In this document: one piece after another, positions 33,101 to 40,833 of the stretch
Numbering within the stretch: the first letter of the stretch is position 1
Layout: every line of letters starts with the position of its first letter
DNA from: Paludibacteraceae bacterium
GTDB taxonomy: Bacteria > Bacteroidota > Bacteroidia > Bacteroidales > Paludibacteraceae
Reading direction: 5' to 3'
Length of the DNA stretch: 64,000 nt
Assembly (NCBI GenBank): GCA_017962085.1
Contig: JAGCWA010000016.1
Coordinates: 62,001 to 126,000, forward strand
Made by a program: the position numbers and the translations under genes
The notes under the pieces: generated by a model
Database searches by the model: none
Told to the model about the DNA's origin: nothing
What the model saw: only the letters and a program-made list of their open reading frames with translations

Positions 33101-34302
33101 CTATCGCAGCGTTGCTTGCTCCGCTCGAACTTCAGCGTGTCCGTCAAAACCCCCACAGGCGGTTGAATGATGTGGAATCCATTCTCGGTATAGTCTTCCC
33201 CTTCGCAGATGGAGACATTGATCGGGAAATATTTTTGCAGCACGGTCAATTCAAGGCTGACAGTAGAGGTGGCGGAGCATGTGGCTGGATTGGCGACCAA
33301 ATTGGTGAATCCGAACGTGCCCACATTCATTTGAGGAGGCAAATCGAAGTTATGGAGATTGTAGGCCTCTCCTTGGCAGATCGTGTCCCGAATGGTGACG
33401 TCTCCCCCCGCATAGGAATCGGTGACGTACGCGCTTTGTATGAACTGGCAGCCCGTCGCGGAGGTGATTTCGCAGTAGATGTTCATGTCCCCGCCACGAT
33501 AGGTGCGGGTCGAAACTCGGGAGGTGTCCCCATTGTCCCATCGATAGGAAGGGAAGCCTTCCGGTGCGGCCAAGGAGAAACTCGACCCCTCGCACACATC
33601 AAGGTTCAGTTTGTTAGGCGCACAGGAGGCCGTGAAATAGGCGTACCCGTAATGTCCGAAGAGGAAACAGTCGTATGTGATGAATTGGACTTGCACCTCT
33701 TGGCCGATGAAGGGGGTCAGGTCGAGACCAATCTTCGACCAATCACGCCAACGCACGGTATGGTACTCGTCTCCATCCACATACGCATAGTCTTGGAAAC
33801 CGTCCAACCCTGCCGCAGCGGTGACATCATAAACGGAGCAATCATTCACCAGTTTGCCATTCTTGTCGGTGATGCGGATGACAAAACGAGGCTGGAACGC
33901 GAACGCATGGCCTGGGTCCTCCATCACGACAGCGAAGTTGACAAACAACAGGGAGTTGTCCGGGTCAACAATGTAGTGGTATACAATCGCCTCCGATTCG
34001 CCTCCGATCCTATCGTTGCCCAAACGGATGGACTTCGTCTTCCCGTCAGGTATGAACTTCAGCTTATTGCCGGTATTGGGGTCATATCCCTGGTCTTCGT
34101 TCAAATGGTGTCGATTCGGGTTCATCCCTAGGGAATCGAAGGGATTGTCGGTCATACCCGTGTAGAAATCCAGATAGGAGGCGTTGATGTCCATGAAGTC
34201 CGGACACCCATTGTACGGAACGGCTTGAACAAGAGATAAGAAGCCCCCCATGAAGGCTAATAGCATTCCTAATAGGGTCTTTCTTATCTCGTGTTTTCTC
34301 AT
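30193..34302 (-). CDS. Large T9SS type B cargo protein with CHU_C tail
   Basis: 1369 residues, secreted. Signal peptide (residues 1-27); an N-terminal beta domain with SLLFVNFAVVMEDPGHAFAF; then about ten repeats of roughly 50 residues with the pattern CxGExYxxNGF ... GCDSxxxLxLxV; a PKD-like insert (residues about 415-500). In the middle are two related modules ending in NGWYIPTRAEM and HGWYIPAIGEL. The C-terminus (VPTSFTPKDGNGINDIF ... GWDGSYRGEPADAGVYIYTI) is the gliding-motility-associated CHU_C domain, the type B signal for T9SS export. Many Cys pairs suggest disulfides. An adhesin-like surface protein is the likely role. Confidence 0.88.
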   Translation of the reverse strand: MRKHEIRKTLLGMLLAFMGGFLSLVQAVPYNGCPDFMDINASYLDFYTGMTDNPFDSLGMNPNRHHLNEDQGYDPNTGNKLKFIPDGKTKSIRLGNDRIGGESEAIVYHYIVDPDNSLLFVNFAVVMEDPGHAFAFQPRFVIRITDKNGKLVNDCSVYDVTAAAGLDGFQDYAYVDGDEYHTVRWRDWSKIGLDLTPFIGQEVQVQFITYDCFLFGHYGYAYFTASCAPNKLNLDVCEGSSFSLAAPEGFPSYRWDNGDTSRVSTRTYRGGDMNIYCEITSATGCQFIQSAYVTDSYAGGDVTIRDTICQGEAYNLHNFDLPPQMNVGTFGFTNLVANPATCSATSTVSLELTVLQKYFPINVSICEGEDYTENGFHIIQPPVGVLTDTLKFERSKQRCDSIVCLRLVVNDTKNLANELKGELHPCTNQVVTYSSELEDNLSQYKWDLPANVKVVSGEHSPQIALYFTSDEPATLTLIGENGCGSSTVPYTVYPYPSYHKILSDTICQGESYSNGNITLGKQEKSGFFTSTHSFQTKKGCDSTIVLQLTVLPLPVVAFEVTPNKGIHCDSSMLRLSVKSTASTLIYHQCDPSPVSIGDVFCTDGSFVSIDSFPASGKQAEGVVYHYDDTEGYAYVVHLFEPSQNLRWSNVYYDIPALENQQYLPNLLEDMDGFGHTSLIRGTGDANEYPLAWSADLEHGWYIPAIGELRKMFGSVSLLNASLNLLGGDSIYYNNYDASLNDRFFYYFSSSEYNEDMACCLKWNFFIYAIPKSSYVTTRYSRKVKLSNWTQPKYKMGDLIVNEDGSKGIVLCVSPDGKSGTMIAMADDSARIQNTYVPLADPYMAQVDDRLVTSRGYECTRKYRELGDSTQYPAAWTVDFENGWYIPTRAEMNFLYANMMVMDSALYENGGISFSVDDYWTCDATTDPYGYTISIPQGNFNFYPLTEDLLFRPMRQFTVCEDYTEYEDTTLSYRWNTGDTVPTIVDYPTRTTNYEVTILSNEGKCNSKYDTTIYVQSVDPIVLNKTVCHGQVYKDDYFEASESGVYHAEADNGECTQKITLNLTVLDAQDTTYVSDVTCQGSTYKKNGFFLQPSSPGFAYDTITLSDGKGCDSVICLRLEVLPAQRDTQYAHVCQNEGYFKNGFEIPAFQPAGLQYKERSELNEEGCTLIHVLALTVDTVYQISMVDSICHMERYQRNGFDFVADEEGYSVHYQTLTSSTHCDSILSLSVKAFPRTDFTYSDTIMYGDTYRDQNFDLPAQRVSGLHTFDTMYVNSKGCDSLVTLLLFVRNEDDVDVPTSFTPKDGNGINDIFMEGYEIFIHDRYGLLVCHSTNGWDGSYRGEPADAGVYIYTIRFRNGKEKHGTVEILKE

Positions 34303-34343
34303 ATATGTATTATTCCTTTATATCGTTGAACAATGGTTTCACT

Positions 34344-35372
34344 TTACAAAGATAATTTTTTTAACTCTTTTTTTGCCTTTTCCAAAGAATCAATTATGCT
34401 GTCACACCATAAATCGAACTCTGGGTCCGGGCACTGGCACTCCGGATGGGCGAGAACATAGTCGACCGTTTGCTTCACACCCTTGGAGAATGGGACGCTT
34501 GTAACGAAATCGGGCACGGTTCTTTTCAGCTTCGTGTTGTCAAAGACGACCGAGTTGGATTTGTCACCGATCAGGCTACCCAACAAGTCATAGTGACCGA
34601 CTTCCGCCAAGAAATCGGAGGAGACATAGTAGGCTTTCAACTCCACGCCCAACGCCTGCGCGATGGATTTGTATATCTGGTTCCACGTCAGGGTCTCGTC
34701 CGAAGTGATTTGAAAGGCCTCCCCGATCGCATGCGGATTGCCCATCAAGCCCACGAAGGCCTTGGCGAAATCGCTGTTGTGCGTCATGGTCCACAGGGAG
34801 GTGCCATCGCCTTGGATGATGACCGGCTTCCCCTCCAACATACGTTTCACGACCTGCCAGCTACCCTTGTCGCCATGCACGCCCAACGGCACGGAACGCT
34901 CGTCATAGGTATGGCTCGGGCGTACGATCGTGATCGGGAAGCCTGATTGGCGGTATTGGTCGAGGAAGAACTCCTCACACTCGATCTTCTCCCTGGAGTA
35001 CTGCCAGTAAGGGTTCGCCAGCGTAGTGCCCTCCGTGATCAAGTAGGAGGCCAACGGCTTATGATAGGCCGAGGCGCTGCTGATGAAGATGAACTGGTTC
35101 GTGATTCCCGAAAAGAGTCGGAAGTCACGCTCCGCCTGCTCCTTGTGGAAGATGATGAAGTCACAGACCACATCAAACTTCATGCCGGCAATCTTGGCCT
35201 TCACCTCAGCCTCGTCATTCACATCATTCACACGAATGAACTTCACGTTGTCAGGGAGTTGAACCGAACGATTGCCGCGGTTCAAAAGGAACAACTGATG
35301 CCCCTCAGCCGCCAATCTTTTCGTGATCGCCATGCTGATGGTGCCTGTTCCACCGATAAATAAAACATTCAT
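34344..35372 (-). CDS. NAD-dependent epimerase/dehydratase family protein
   Basis: 342 residues, extended short-chain dehydrogenase fold. NAD-binding FIGGTGTISMAITKRLAAEG at the N-terminus, catalytic Ser region ISSASAYHKP and the YxxxK pair in YSREK. TIVRPSHTYDERSVP and GDGTSLWTMTH are substrate-domain elements. It acts on a nucleotide sugar or similar compound; the substrate is unknown. A minus-strand TATCTTTG (34347-34354) near its 3' end probably starts the transcript of the large cargo gene downstream. Confidence 0.88.
   Translation of the reverse strand: MNVLFIGGTGTISMAITKRLAAEGHQLFLLNRGNRSVQLPDNVKFIRVNDVNDEAEVKAKIAGMKFDVVCDFIIFHKEQAERDFRLFSGITNQFIFISSASAYHKPLASYLITEGTTLANPYWQYSREKIECEEFFLDQYRQSGFPITIVRPSHTYDERSVPLGVHGDKGSWQVVKRMLEGKPVIIQGDGTSLWTMTHNSDFAKAFVGLMGNPHAIGEAFQITSDETLTWNQIYKSIAQALGVELKAYYVSSDFLAEVGHYDLLGSLIGDKSNSVVFDNTKLKRTVPDFVTSVPFSKGVKQTVDYVLAHPECQCPDPEFDLWCDSIIDSLEKAKKELKKLSL
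34347..34354 (-). promoter_or_regulatory. -7 element for the large cargo gene
   Basis: The minus strand reads TATCTTTG here, about 45 bases before the start of the 1369-residue protein. No TTTG at the standard upstream distance was found. Confidence 0.45.
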
Positions 35373-35393
35373 ACTTATAAGTTTTTAATTAGA

Positions 35394-35585
35394 CTATTTA
35401 TGTCGATTCGCTCTTTTCCTGCGGTATTCCGCCTTCATCTTAGCGGAATCGGAGCCATGCGCACCCTTGATGTAGGTGGTCTTCTTCGCCTTGGTCTTCA
35501 CCTTGGTGCTCTTATTGTTACTATTATCGTTATCGGACGATTTACGAAAAACCTTCCCATGTTCTATGATGTGTTCTATGTCCAT
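35394..35585 (-). CDS. Small basic hypothetical protein
   Basis: 63 residues, strongly basic in the second half (KVKTKAKKTTYIKGAHGSD, KAEYRRKRANRHK), Asn/Ser-rich in the middle, no membrane helix. ATG start. It fits neatly between the epimerase and the nucleotidyltransferase gene on their strand. A nucleic-acid-binding role can be guessed from the charge only. The frame could be fortuitous. Confidence 0.5.
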   Translation of the reverse strand: MDIEHIIEHGKVFRKSSDNDNSNNKSTKVKTKAKKTTYIKGAHGSDSAKMKAEYRRKRANRHK

Positions 35586-35620
35586 AATAAAAAGAATATG
35601 AGTGGTTAAAATTCAATACA

Positions 35621-37030
35621 TTACGCATTCTTCGGAGTGAGTCCGAGCTCCTTCGCCTTCTCGATCATGAATTGGTAGGCGGGTTCGTACTCGTTCGGGA
35701 TGATACCATCCAGGATAGCATCCTTGATGGCCGTCTTGATGTCTCCGATGGCGCGGCAAGGGGTGAGGTCGAAGATGCGCATGATCTCCTCGCCCGTGAT
35801 AGGTGGCTGGAAATTGCGCACACGGTCTTTCTCCTCGATCTCCTTCAGTTTCTCACGCACGATGCGGAAGTTATCACGGTACCGACGTACCTTGTCCGCA
35901 TTCTTGGAGGTGATATCGGCGTCGCAAAGGATCATCAGCGCCTCAATGTCGTCACCCGCATCGAAGAGCAAACGGCGCACGGCGGAGTCGGTCACAGTCT
36001 CCTCCACCAAGGAGATAGGGCGCATGTGGAGCTCCACCATCTTCTGGACGAACTTCATGTGCTCGTTCAGCGGAAGTTTCATGCGGGTGAAGATCTTAGG
36101 GATCATCTTGGCACCCACGTAGTTATGGTTGTGGAATGTCCATCCGATCCGATTGTCCCACTTCTTCGTGACGGGTTTCGCCACGTCATGGAAGAGGGCC
36201 GCCCAACGCAGCCAGAGGTCGTCGGATTGCTCCGCCACGGCGTCCAGCACCTGCATCGTGTGCAGAAAGTTATCCTTGTGTCCCCTGCCCTCCTTTTCCT
36301 CCACGCCGCAAAGCCTATGGATCTCAGGCAATATGAGTTCCAGCAAGCCACAACGCTCCAGCAGGTCGAAACCCACGGACGGCCGTGGCGAAGCCATGAT
36401 TTTATTCAGTTCATCTACGATACGCTCCTTCGAGATGATGGAGATACGCTCCTTCATGCGACAGATAGCGTCAAAGGTGTTCGCATCGATGAAGAAGCGC
36501 AATTGGGTGGCGAAACGTATGCAACGCATCATGCGAAGCGGGTCGTCACTGAAGGTGATGTCCGGGTCGAGCGGAGTGCGGATAATCATGTTACGGATAT
36601 CCTCCATGCCTCCGAACGGATCCACCAACTCTCCGAAACGCTTCTCGTTCAGACAGATGGCCAATGCGTTGATGGTGAAGTCGCGACGGTTCTGGTCATC
36701 CTCCAGCGTGCCATCCTCGACGATGGGTTTGCGGGAATCCTCCCGATACGACTCTTTCCTGGCGCCGACGAACTCCACCTCCATATCGCCCCGTTTCACC
36801 TGGGCGGTACCGAAGTTCTTGAAGACAGCCAACGTGCTTCCCCTCCATTTCTTGTGGAAAGCCTCCGCCACCTCGATGCCGCTACCAACCACCACCACAT
36901 CAATATCGTTCGAGGGACGCTTCAGGAAGATGTCGCGCACAAAACCGCCTATCACGTAGCACTCCACACCCTTCTTGTCCGCCACCTCGGAAATCGACTT
37001 GAAAATATTATTGTTTATATATTCCTTCAC
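35621..37030 (-). CDS. cca: CCA-adding-type tRNA nucleotidyltransferase with HD domain
   Basis: 469 residues, class II nucleotidyltransferase (poly(A) polymerase / CCA-adding family). Catalytic head: VIGGFVRDIFLKRPSNDIDV with the GG and DxD motifs, RRDFTINALA, and DDPLRMMRCIRFA. A C-terminal HD phosphohydrolase-type domain contains FHDVAKPVTKKW. It repairs or completes the CCA end of tRNAs, consistent with the two tRNAs in this window lacking encoded CCA. The start is GTG at 37030; no ATG lies upstream of the GGFVRD motif. Confidence 0.9.
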   Translation of the reverse strand: MKEYINNNIFKSISEVADKKGVECYVIGGFVRDIFLKRPSNDIDVVVVGSGIEVAEAFHKKWRGSTLAVFKNFGTAQVKRGDMEVEFVGARKESYREDSRKPIVEDGTLEDDQNRRDFTINALAICLNEKRFGELVDPFGGMEDIRNMIIRTPLDPDITFSDDPLRMMRCIRFATQLRFFIDANTFDAICRMKERISIISKERIVDELNKIMASPRPSVGFDLLERCGLLELILPEIHRLCGVEEKEGRGHKDNFLHTMQVLDAVAEQSDDLWLRWAALFHDVAKPVTKKWDNRIGWTFHNHNYVGAKMIPKIFTRMKLPLNEHMKFVQKMVELHMRPISLVEETVTDSAVRRLLFDAGDDIEALMILCDADITSKNADKVRRYRDNFRIVREKLKEIEEKDRVRNFQPPITGEEIMRIFDLTPCRAIGDIKTAIKDAILDGIIPNEYEPAYQFMIEKAKELGLTPKNA

Positions 37031-37073
37031 AACAAAACTTCTACTTATCCTTAATTCCGCGAAATTACATAAA

Positions 37074-37107
37074 AGAATTAAGAGTTAAGAATTAAGCGTT
37101 AAGAATC
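37074..37107. repeat. Degenerate GTTAAGA-type intergenic repeat
   Basis: AGAATTAAGAGTTAAGAATT-type units in the cca-hisA spacer, same family as 9461-9510. Confidence 0.7.
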
Positions 37108-37122
37108 TGCACCGACACGAAC

Positions 37123-37197
37123 GGCGGATTCATTTACCACATAAGGCACATGTGGTATTTACGATTTAACCATTTACAATTTACTATTTGCGATTAT
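37123..37197. repeat. Composite intergenic repeat
   Basis: The left part (37123-37150) matches 26305-26332; the right part (37141-37197, CATAAGGCA ... ATTTACGATTTA) matches 12644-12680 and continues as ATTTACAA/ATTTACTA units. It lies between hisA and cca. Confidence 0.6.
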
Positions 37198-37919
37198 CAT
37201 GCGGTGAATCGAGCCAATTCCGCCATCGTGATCCGACCTTCGTAGATGGCCTTACCCGTGATGACGGCAGGCACATTCGCCTCCTGCAACGCCTCGATGT
37301 CCGCCATGGAGCTTACGCCTCCGCTGGCGATCAGGTAGAGGTCCGGGAATTGCGCCAAGATCTTTTTGTAGAGCTCGATGGATGGACCCTGCAACATACC
37401 GTCCTTGCTGATGTCGGTGCAAATCACCTTGTCCACGCCCTGCGCCTTGAACTTCTCCACGAAAGGCAACAGGTCAGCGTCGGTCGTCTCGATCCAACCA
37501 CCCACGGCAATCTTTTCGTTCTTGACATCCGCCCCTAAGATAATGCGCTCCGAGCCGAACTTCTCGATCCACGAAGAGAAGACGTCCGGTTTCTTCACGG
37601 CGATACTACCGCCCGTGATCATCTTCGCACCGTTCTCGAAGGCGATGCGCAGGTCCTCGTCACTTTTCAGTCCGCCACCAAAGTCGATGGTGAGGTTCGT
37701 ATGCGTAGCGATGGACTCCAGCACCCTATAGTTCACGATGTGCTGCGCCTTCGCACCGTCCAAATCCACCAAGTGCAAGCGTTGGATACCTGCGTCCTCG
37801 AACATCTTAGCCACCTCCAGGGGGTTCTCGTTGTAGACTTTCTTCTGCTCGTAATCTCCTTGGGAGAGGCGGACGCACTTGGCGTCGATGATATCAATGG
37901 CTGGTATAATCTCTATCAT
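37197..37919 (-). CDS. hisA: HisA isomerase (phosphoribosylformimino-AICAR-phosphate isomerase)
   Basis: 240 residues, a (beta/alpha)8 barrel that performs the Amadori rearrangement in histidine synthesis. [21 protein letters not shown] carries the first catalytic Asp; [16 protein letters not shown] carries the second, and [16 protein letters not shown] and [11 protein letters not shown] bind the phosphates. No hisF, hisH or hisI is adjacent. It starts two bases after the MauE/thioredoxin gene, so it is co-transcribed with that gene and the Cys-rich lipoprotein. Confidence 0.95.
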   Translation of the reverse strand: MIEIIPAIDIIDAKCVRLSQGDYEQKKVYNENPLEVAKMFEDAGIQRLHLVDLDGAKAQHIVNYRVLESIATHTNLTIDFGGGLKSDEDLRIAFENGAKMITGGSIAVKKPDVFSSWIEKFGSERIILGADVKNEKIAVGGWIETTDADLLPFVEKFKAQGVDKVICTDISKDGMLQGPSIELYKKILAQFPDLYLIASGGVSSMADIEALQEANVPAVITGKAIYEGRITMAELARFTA

Positions 37920-37921
37920 GG

Positions 37922-38818
37922 TTATTCTTTTACAAATTCGACAATATCATTTTCATTAAACGTAGCGTTGCTCATGACCTTCGACACGTTCCCGTCCTCC
38001 GTCAGCAGGATAAGAGGGAGTGTGCCATTGGTTATTTTGAGGAAGAAACTTGCGGGGAGGAAATCGTAGCGATGAGGATCCACCTCAGTCTCTTCGAGGA
38101 ACTTCCGGAATCGGACAGAGTCACCGATAACGAACCAGTGCACCGGGTCGTCCTGAAGCCGGGCATGACGCAAGGTGATGTCCAATTTACGGGCAGCCAT
38201 CTTGCAATGCTTGCAACCTGTACTGACGAACGCCAGGATCTGCTTGCCACCAGCCTTCAACTCAGGATGTTGCGAAACGAGTTGCTCAAAATCATCGGAG
38301 GAATAGCCGACGTTTTTCTTTCCGAATCCATAGGGAGCCTTGAGCACAAAAGCGAAGACCAACGCCCCCACCAACACGACGGCCAGCAACGCAGGGCGCC
38401 AATCAGCCCGCCAATCCTCCAGATTCCATCCGAGAAAGATAAAAACGCCCAAGAGGACGTTCTTCCCCAAGGACTCCAGCGGATTCATTTCTACGAATTC
38501 ACCAAAGCAGTGGCAATTATCGCCCTGCCCTGTAACGGCTAAATAAACCAGAAAGGCTGTGAATAGGAGCAGTAAGATGGCGGAGAGTCTCGAAGCCAAC
38601 CGTCCATATAGCCCCGTGAGGAGGCAAATGCCCAAAGATATTTCCGCAAAGAGCAATGCGCGGCCTAAAAACGAAGACATGGCCAAACTGAACCAGTCAA
38701 GACCATAAATGAATAATTCGAACGAATCGACTGACAAGAACTTCAAGACGGCGGAGACAATGAATATGACACCCGCCATTGACCTACAGAGGAAAAGAAT
38801 CTTCGTCTTAGATGGCAT
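37922..38818 (-). CDS. MauE/DoxX-type membrane protein fused to a thioredoxin-like domain
   Basis: 298 residues from ATG at 38818. The N-terminal half has four membrane helices of the MauE/DoxX type ([19 protein letters not shown] to [14 protein letters not shown]), with the Cys-x-Cys of [10 protein letters not shown] facing out. The C-terminal half is a periplasmic thioredoxin-like domain with the redox motif [14 protein letters not shown] (CKHC). MauE-type proteins help form disulfides in partner proteins. The gene directly upstream encodes a tiny Cys-rich lipoprotein, the likely partner (inference). Confidence 0.85.
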   Translation of the reverse strand: MPSKTKILFLCRSMAGVIFIVSAVLKFLSVDSFELFIYGLDWFSLAMSSFLGRALLFAEISLGICLLTGLYGRLASRLSAILLLLFTAFLVYLAVTGQGDNCHCFGEFVEMNPLESLGKNVLLGVFIFLGWNLEDWRADWRPALLAVVLVGALVFAFVLKAPYGFGKKNVGYSSDDFEQLVSQHPELKAGGKQILAFVSTGCKHCKMAARKLDITLRHARLQDDPVHWFVIGDSVRFRKFLEETEVDPHRYDFLPASFFLKITNGTLPLILLTEDGNVSKVMSNATFNENDIVEFVKE

Positions 38819-38820
38819 AA

Positions 38821-39015
38821 CTATAGCGAGGTACACTCCATATCCGCGGAATCCTCCAACTCGGAGCAGCTTCCCTCTTGATCGTAAAACTGGGTAACCG
38901 TGTTCTTCGACTTACATTCACAATCGGTTGTGTTCGACGTACATGCGGCGAAAGAAGGGATAAATCCACAGAGCAACAGTGCCAATTTTATCCAAATTTT
39001 TGTCTTATTTACCAT
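38821..39015 (-). CDS. Small Cys-rich lipoprotein
   Basis: 64 residues. A basic start (MVNKTKIWIKL), hydrophobic helix and a lipobox-like SFAAC give a predicted lipoprotein. The mature peptide is only about 39 residues, acidic, with four more Cys (DCECK, GSCSE, MECTS) able to form two disulfides. It resembles in layout the small NVEALA-type peptides found next to MauE/thioredoxin proteins in Bacteroidota, but has no NVEALA motif. It has its own strong promoter and is followed two bases later by the MauE/thioredoxin gene. Confidence 0.8.
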   Translation of the reverse strand: MVNKTKIWIKLALLLCGFIPSFAACTSNTTDCECKSKNTVTQFYDQEGSCSELEDSADMECTSL

Positions 39016-39057
39016 AATAACAATAATTTATGACAACGCACGCTGTCATTTGACGCG

Positions 39058-39089
39058 CAAATGTAACACTTTACATTTAGACCACCAAA
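39058..39089 (-). promoter_or_regulatory. Promoter of the Cys-rich peptide operon
   Basis: On the minus strand TTTG (complement of 39086-39089), exactly 20 bases, then TACATTTG (complement of 39058-39065): a full consensus match 43 bases before the start codon. Confidence 0.75.
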
Positions 39090-39115
39090 CATCGGTTGGG
39101 GCATGGAGAGAATTT

Positions 39116-40789
39116 TCACAAAACAAACTTCAACACCACACTGTCGTTTTGCTCCACATCAACGCTGAATGGTGAATTACATGACATTTTTTGTTTAAAT
39201 CGCTTTCCTGATAACAAATCAGTAAAAGTCACCAGCTTGTCATCTTCCGGTATCTGCAGAACATCGAACGCATGCTGCGGAATATTGATCTTCAGCTTCA
39301 CCGCATTGTTCTCGAAGTTGACGACAATCAGCAAGCACTCGTTTTCGTGTTTGCGGAAGAACGCATATTGTTTATTAGTGTTATAATCAGGGTTATTGAA
39401 GTTAGCGTACGTCAGGTCGAAGAATGACCCTTCCGAAATCGCCTTCTCGTTCCGACAGATGTTGAGCAACGAAGCATAGTAGGCCCGCAAATTGCGCTCC
39501 TCTTTCGTCAACTTGCCGTTGAGCCATCGCTGGACGGTCGGCACGGCCCAATAATCAAAGATGGTGGTACGTCCGTCCATTCCGCTGAAGCCCGCCTTGT
39601 CCATCGCCTTCTCGCCCAGTTCCTGACCGAAATAGAGCATGACCGGACCCTTGTTGATGCAAGCGGAGACCGCCATGGCAGGTCTACCCTTCAATGCGTC
39701 GGCGGCGAAGAAATCGGATGCGATGCGTTGCTCGTCATGGTTCTCCAAGAAGTTCAGCATGTTCGGCTCGATGCCGGAGAGCTTTTGCCAGCAACCCGTG
39801 ATGGAGTGGCAGGAATTCTCGTTGCACATGATGCCACGCAAAGTATCGTATAGTCCTACTTTATCGTATAGATAATCAAACTTGCCGTCATAGATGAAGC
39901 CCCTGTATTGGGCCGGATCATACGTCTCCGCGATGAAGATCACCTCCGGGTACTTCTCCTTGACGGTAGGAATCACCCAATTCCAGAACTCTACAGGAAC
40001 CATCTCGGCCATGTCGCACCGGAACCCGTCAATCCCCATTCCGCACCAATACAAGAGGATGTCGCACATCTTCAGCCACGTGTTAGGCCTTGGCAGGAAG
40101 TCGCGGGAATGGCCGTTCCGGTAATCAATACCGTAATTCAGCTTCACCGTCTCGTACCACTCGTAGATGCCCGGATTGTTGGAGAAGAAATCATTGCCCG
40201 TCACCTTACAAGGCATCTCCGTATAGGGTTCCTTCTCGCCCGCATAGAGGTCCATGTGGCCCGCGAAAGGCTGGTCTACAAGGTAATAGAAGTTATTTTG
40301 ATTAGAGAAGAAGACCTCCTTCACATCGTCTTCACCCAAGTCCCTGACCCCCTTCGGCTTGGCGTCGGAGAAATATTGGCGCGCCACATGGTTCGGCACG
40401 AAATCCATGATCACCTTCAAGCCCGCCTTATGGGTACGTTTCACCAGGTTGGCGAACTCCTTTTTGCGGTTCTCCACCTTGGTCGCAAGGTCCGGGTCGA
40501 TGTCGTAATAGTCTTTGATGGCGTAAGGAGACCCCGCCTTGCCCTTGACGACAGCGGGATGGTCCTTGCGTATGCCGAACTTCTCATAATTCGTCTGGGT
40601 GGCATGTTCGATGACGCCCGTGTACCAGATGTGCGTGGCGCCTAACTCCTTGATGTCACGTAAACGTTCGTCGGTAAAATCATCCAATTTGCCACAGCCG
40701 TTCTGAGCCATGTCTCCATTCTCCACCAACTTTTTGTTCAGGTTTCCGAAGAGTCTCGGAAGCACTTGGTAAATGATGATTTTATCCAT
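39116..40789 (-). CDS. GH13 alpha-amylase-family protein
   Basis: 557 residues from ATG at 40789 (GTG two codons earlier also open). No signal peptide, so cytoplasmic. The (beta/alpha)8 barrel has the four GH13 regions: MDFVPNH, GFRCDMAE with the nucleophile Asp, FIAETYD with the acid/base Glu, and LENHDEQRIA with the third Asp. A C-terminal beta domain follows from about residue 470. It probably degrades or rearranges short alpha-glucans inside the cell. Not part of a starch-utilisation (Sus) locus here. Confidence 0.9.
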   Translation of the reverse strand: MDKIIIYQVLPRLFGNLNKKLVENGDMAQNGCGKLDDFTDERLRDIKELGATHIWYTGVIEHATQTNYEKFGIRKDHPAVVKGKAGSPYAIKDYYDIDPDLATKVENRKKEFANLVKRTHKAGLKVIMDFVPNHVARQYFSDAKPKGVRDLGEDDVKEVFFSNQNNFYYLVDQPFAGHMDLYAGEKEPYTEMPCKVTGNDFFSNNPGIYEWYETVKLNYGIDYRNGHSRDFLPRPNTWLKMCDILLYWCGMGIDGFRCDMAEMVPVEFWNWVIPTVKEKYPEVIFIAETYDPAQYRGFIYDGKFDYLYDKVGLYDTLRGIMCNENSCHSITGCWQKLSGIEPNMLNFLENHDEQRIASDFFAADALKGRPAMAVSACINKGPVMLYFGQELGEKAMDKAGFSGMDGRTTIFDYWAVPTVQRWLNGKLTKEERNLRAYYASLLNICRNEKAISEGSFFDLTYANFNNPDYNTNKQYAFFRKHENECLLIVVNFENNAVKLKINIPQHAFDVLQIPEDDKLVTFTDLLSGKRFKQKMSCNSPFSVDVEQNDSVVLKFVL

Positions 40790-40833
40790 AATCACACAAT
40801 TATAAGGGACAACGTCATGTTAACGATTCACGG

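Noticed and set aside
32806-34131. 441-codon open frame opposite the large T9SS cargo gene
   Set aside because: Antisense shadow; the cargo gene has a signal peptide, repeats and a CHU_C tail.
35672-37054. 460-codon open frame opposite cca
   Set aside because: Antisense shadow of a gene with intact nucleotidyltransferase motifs.
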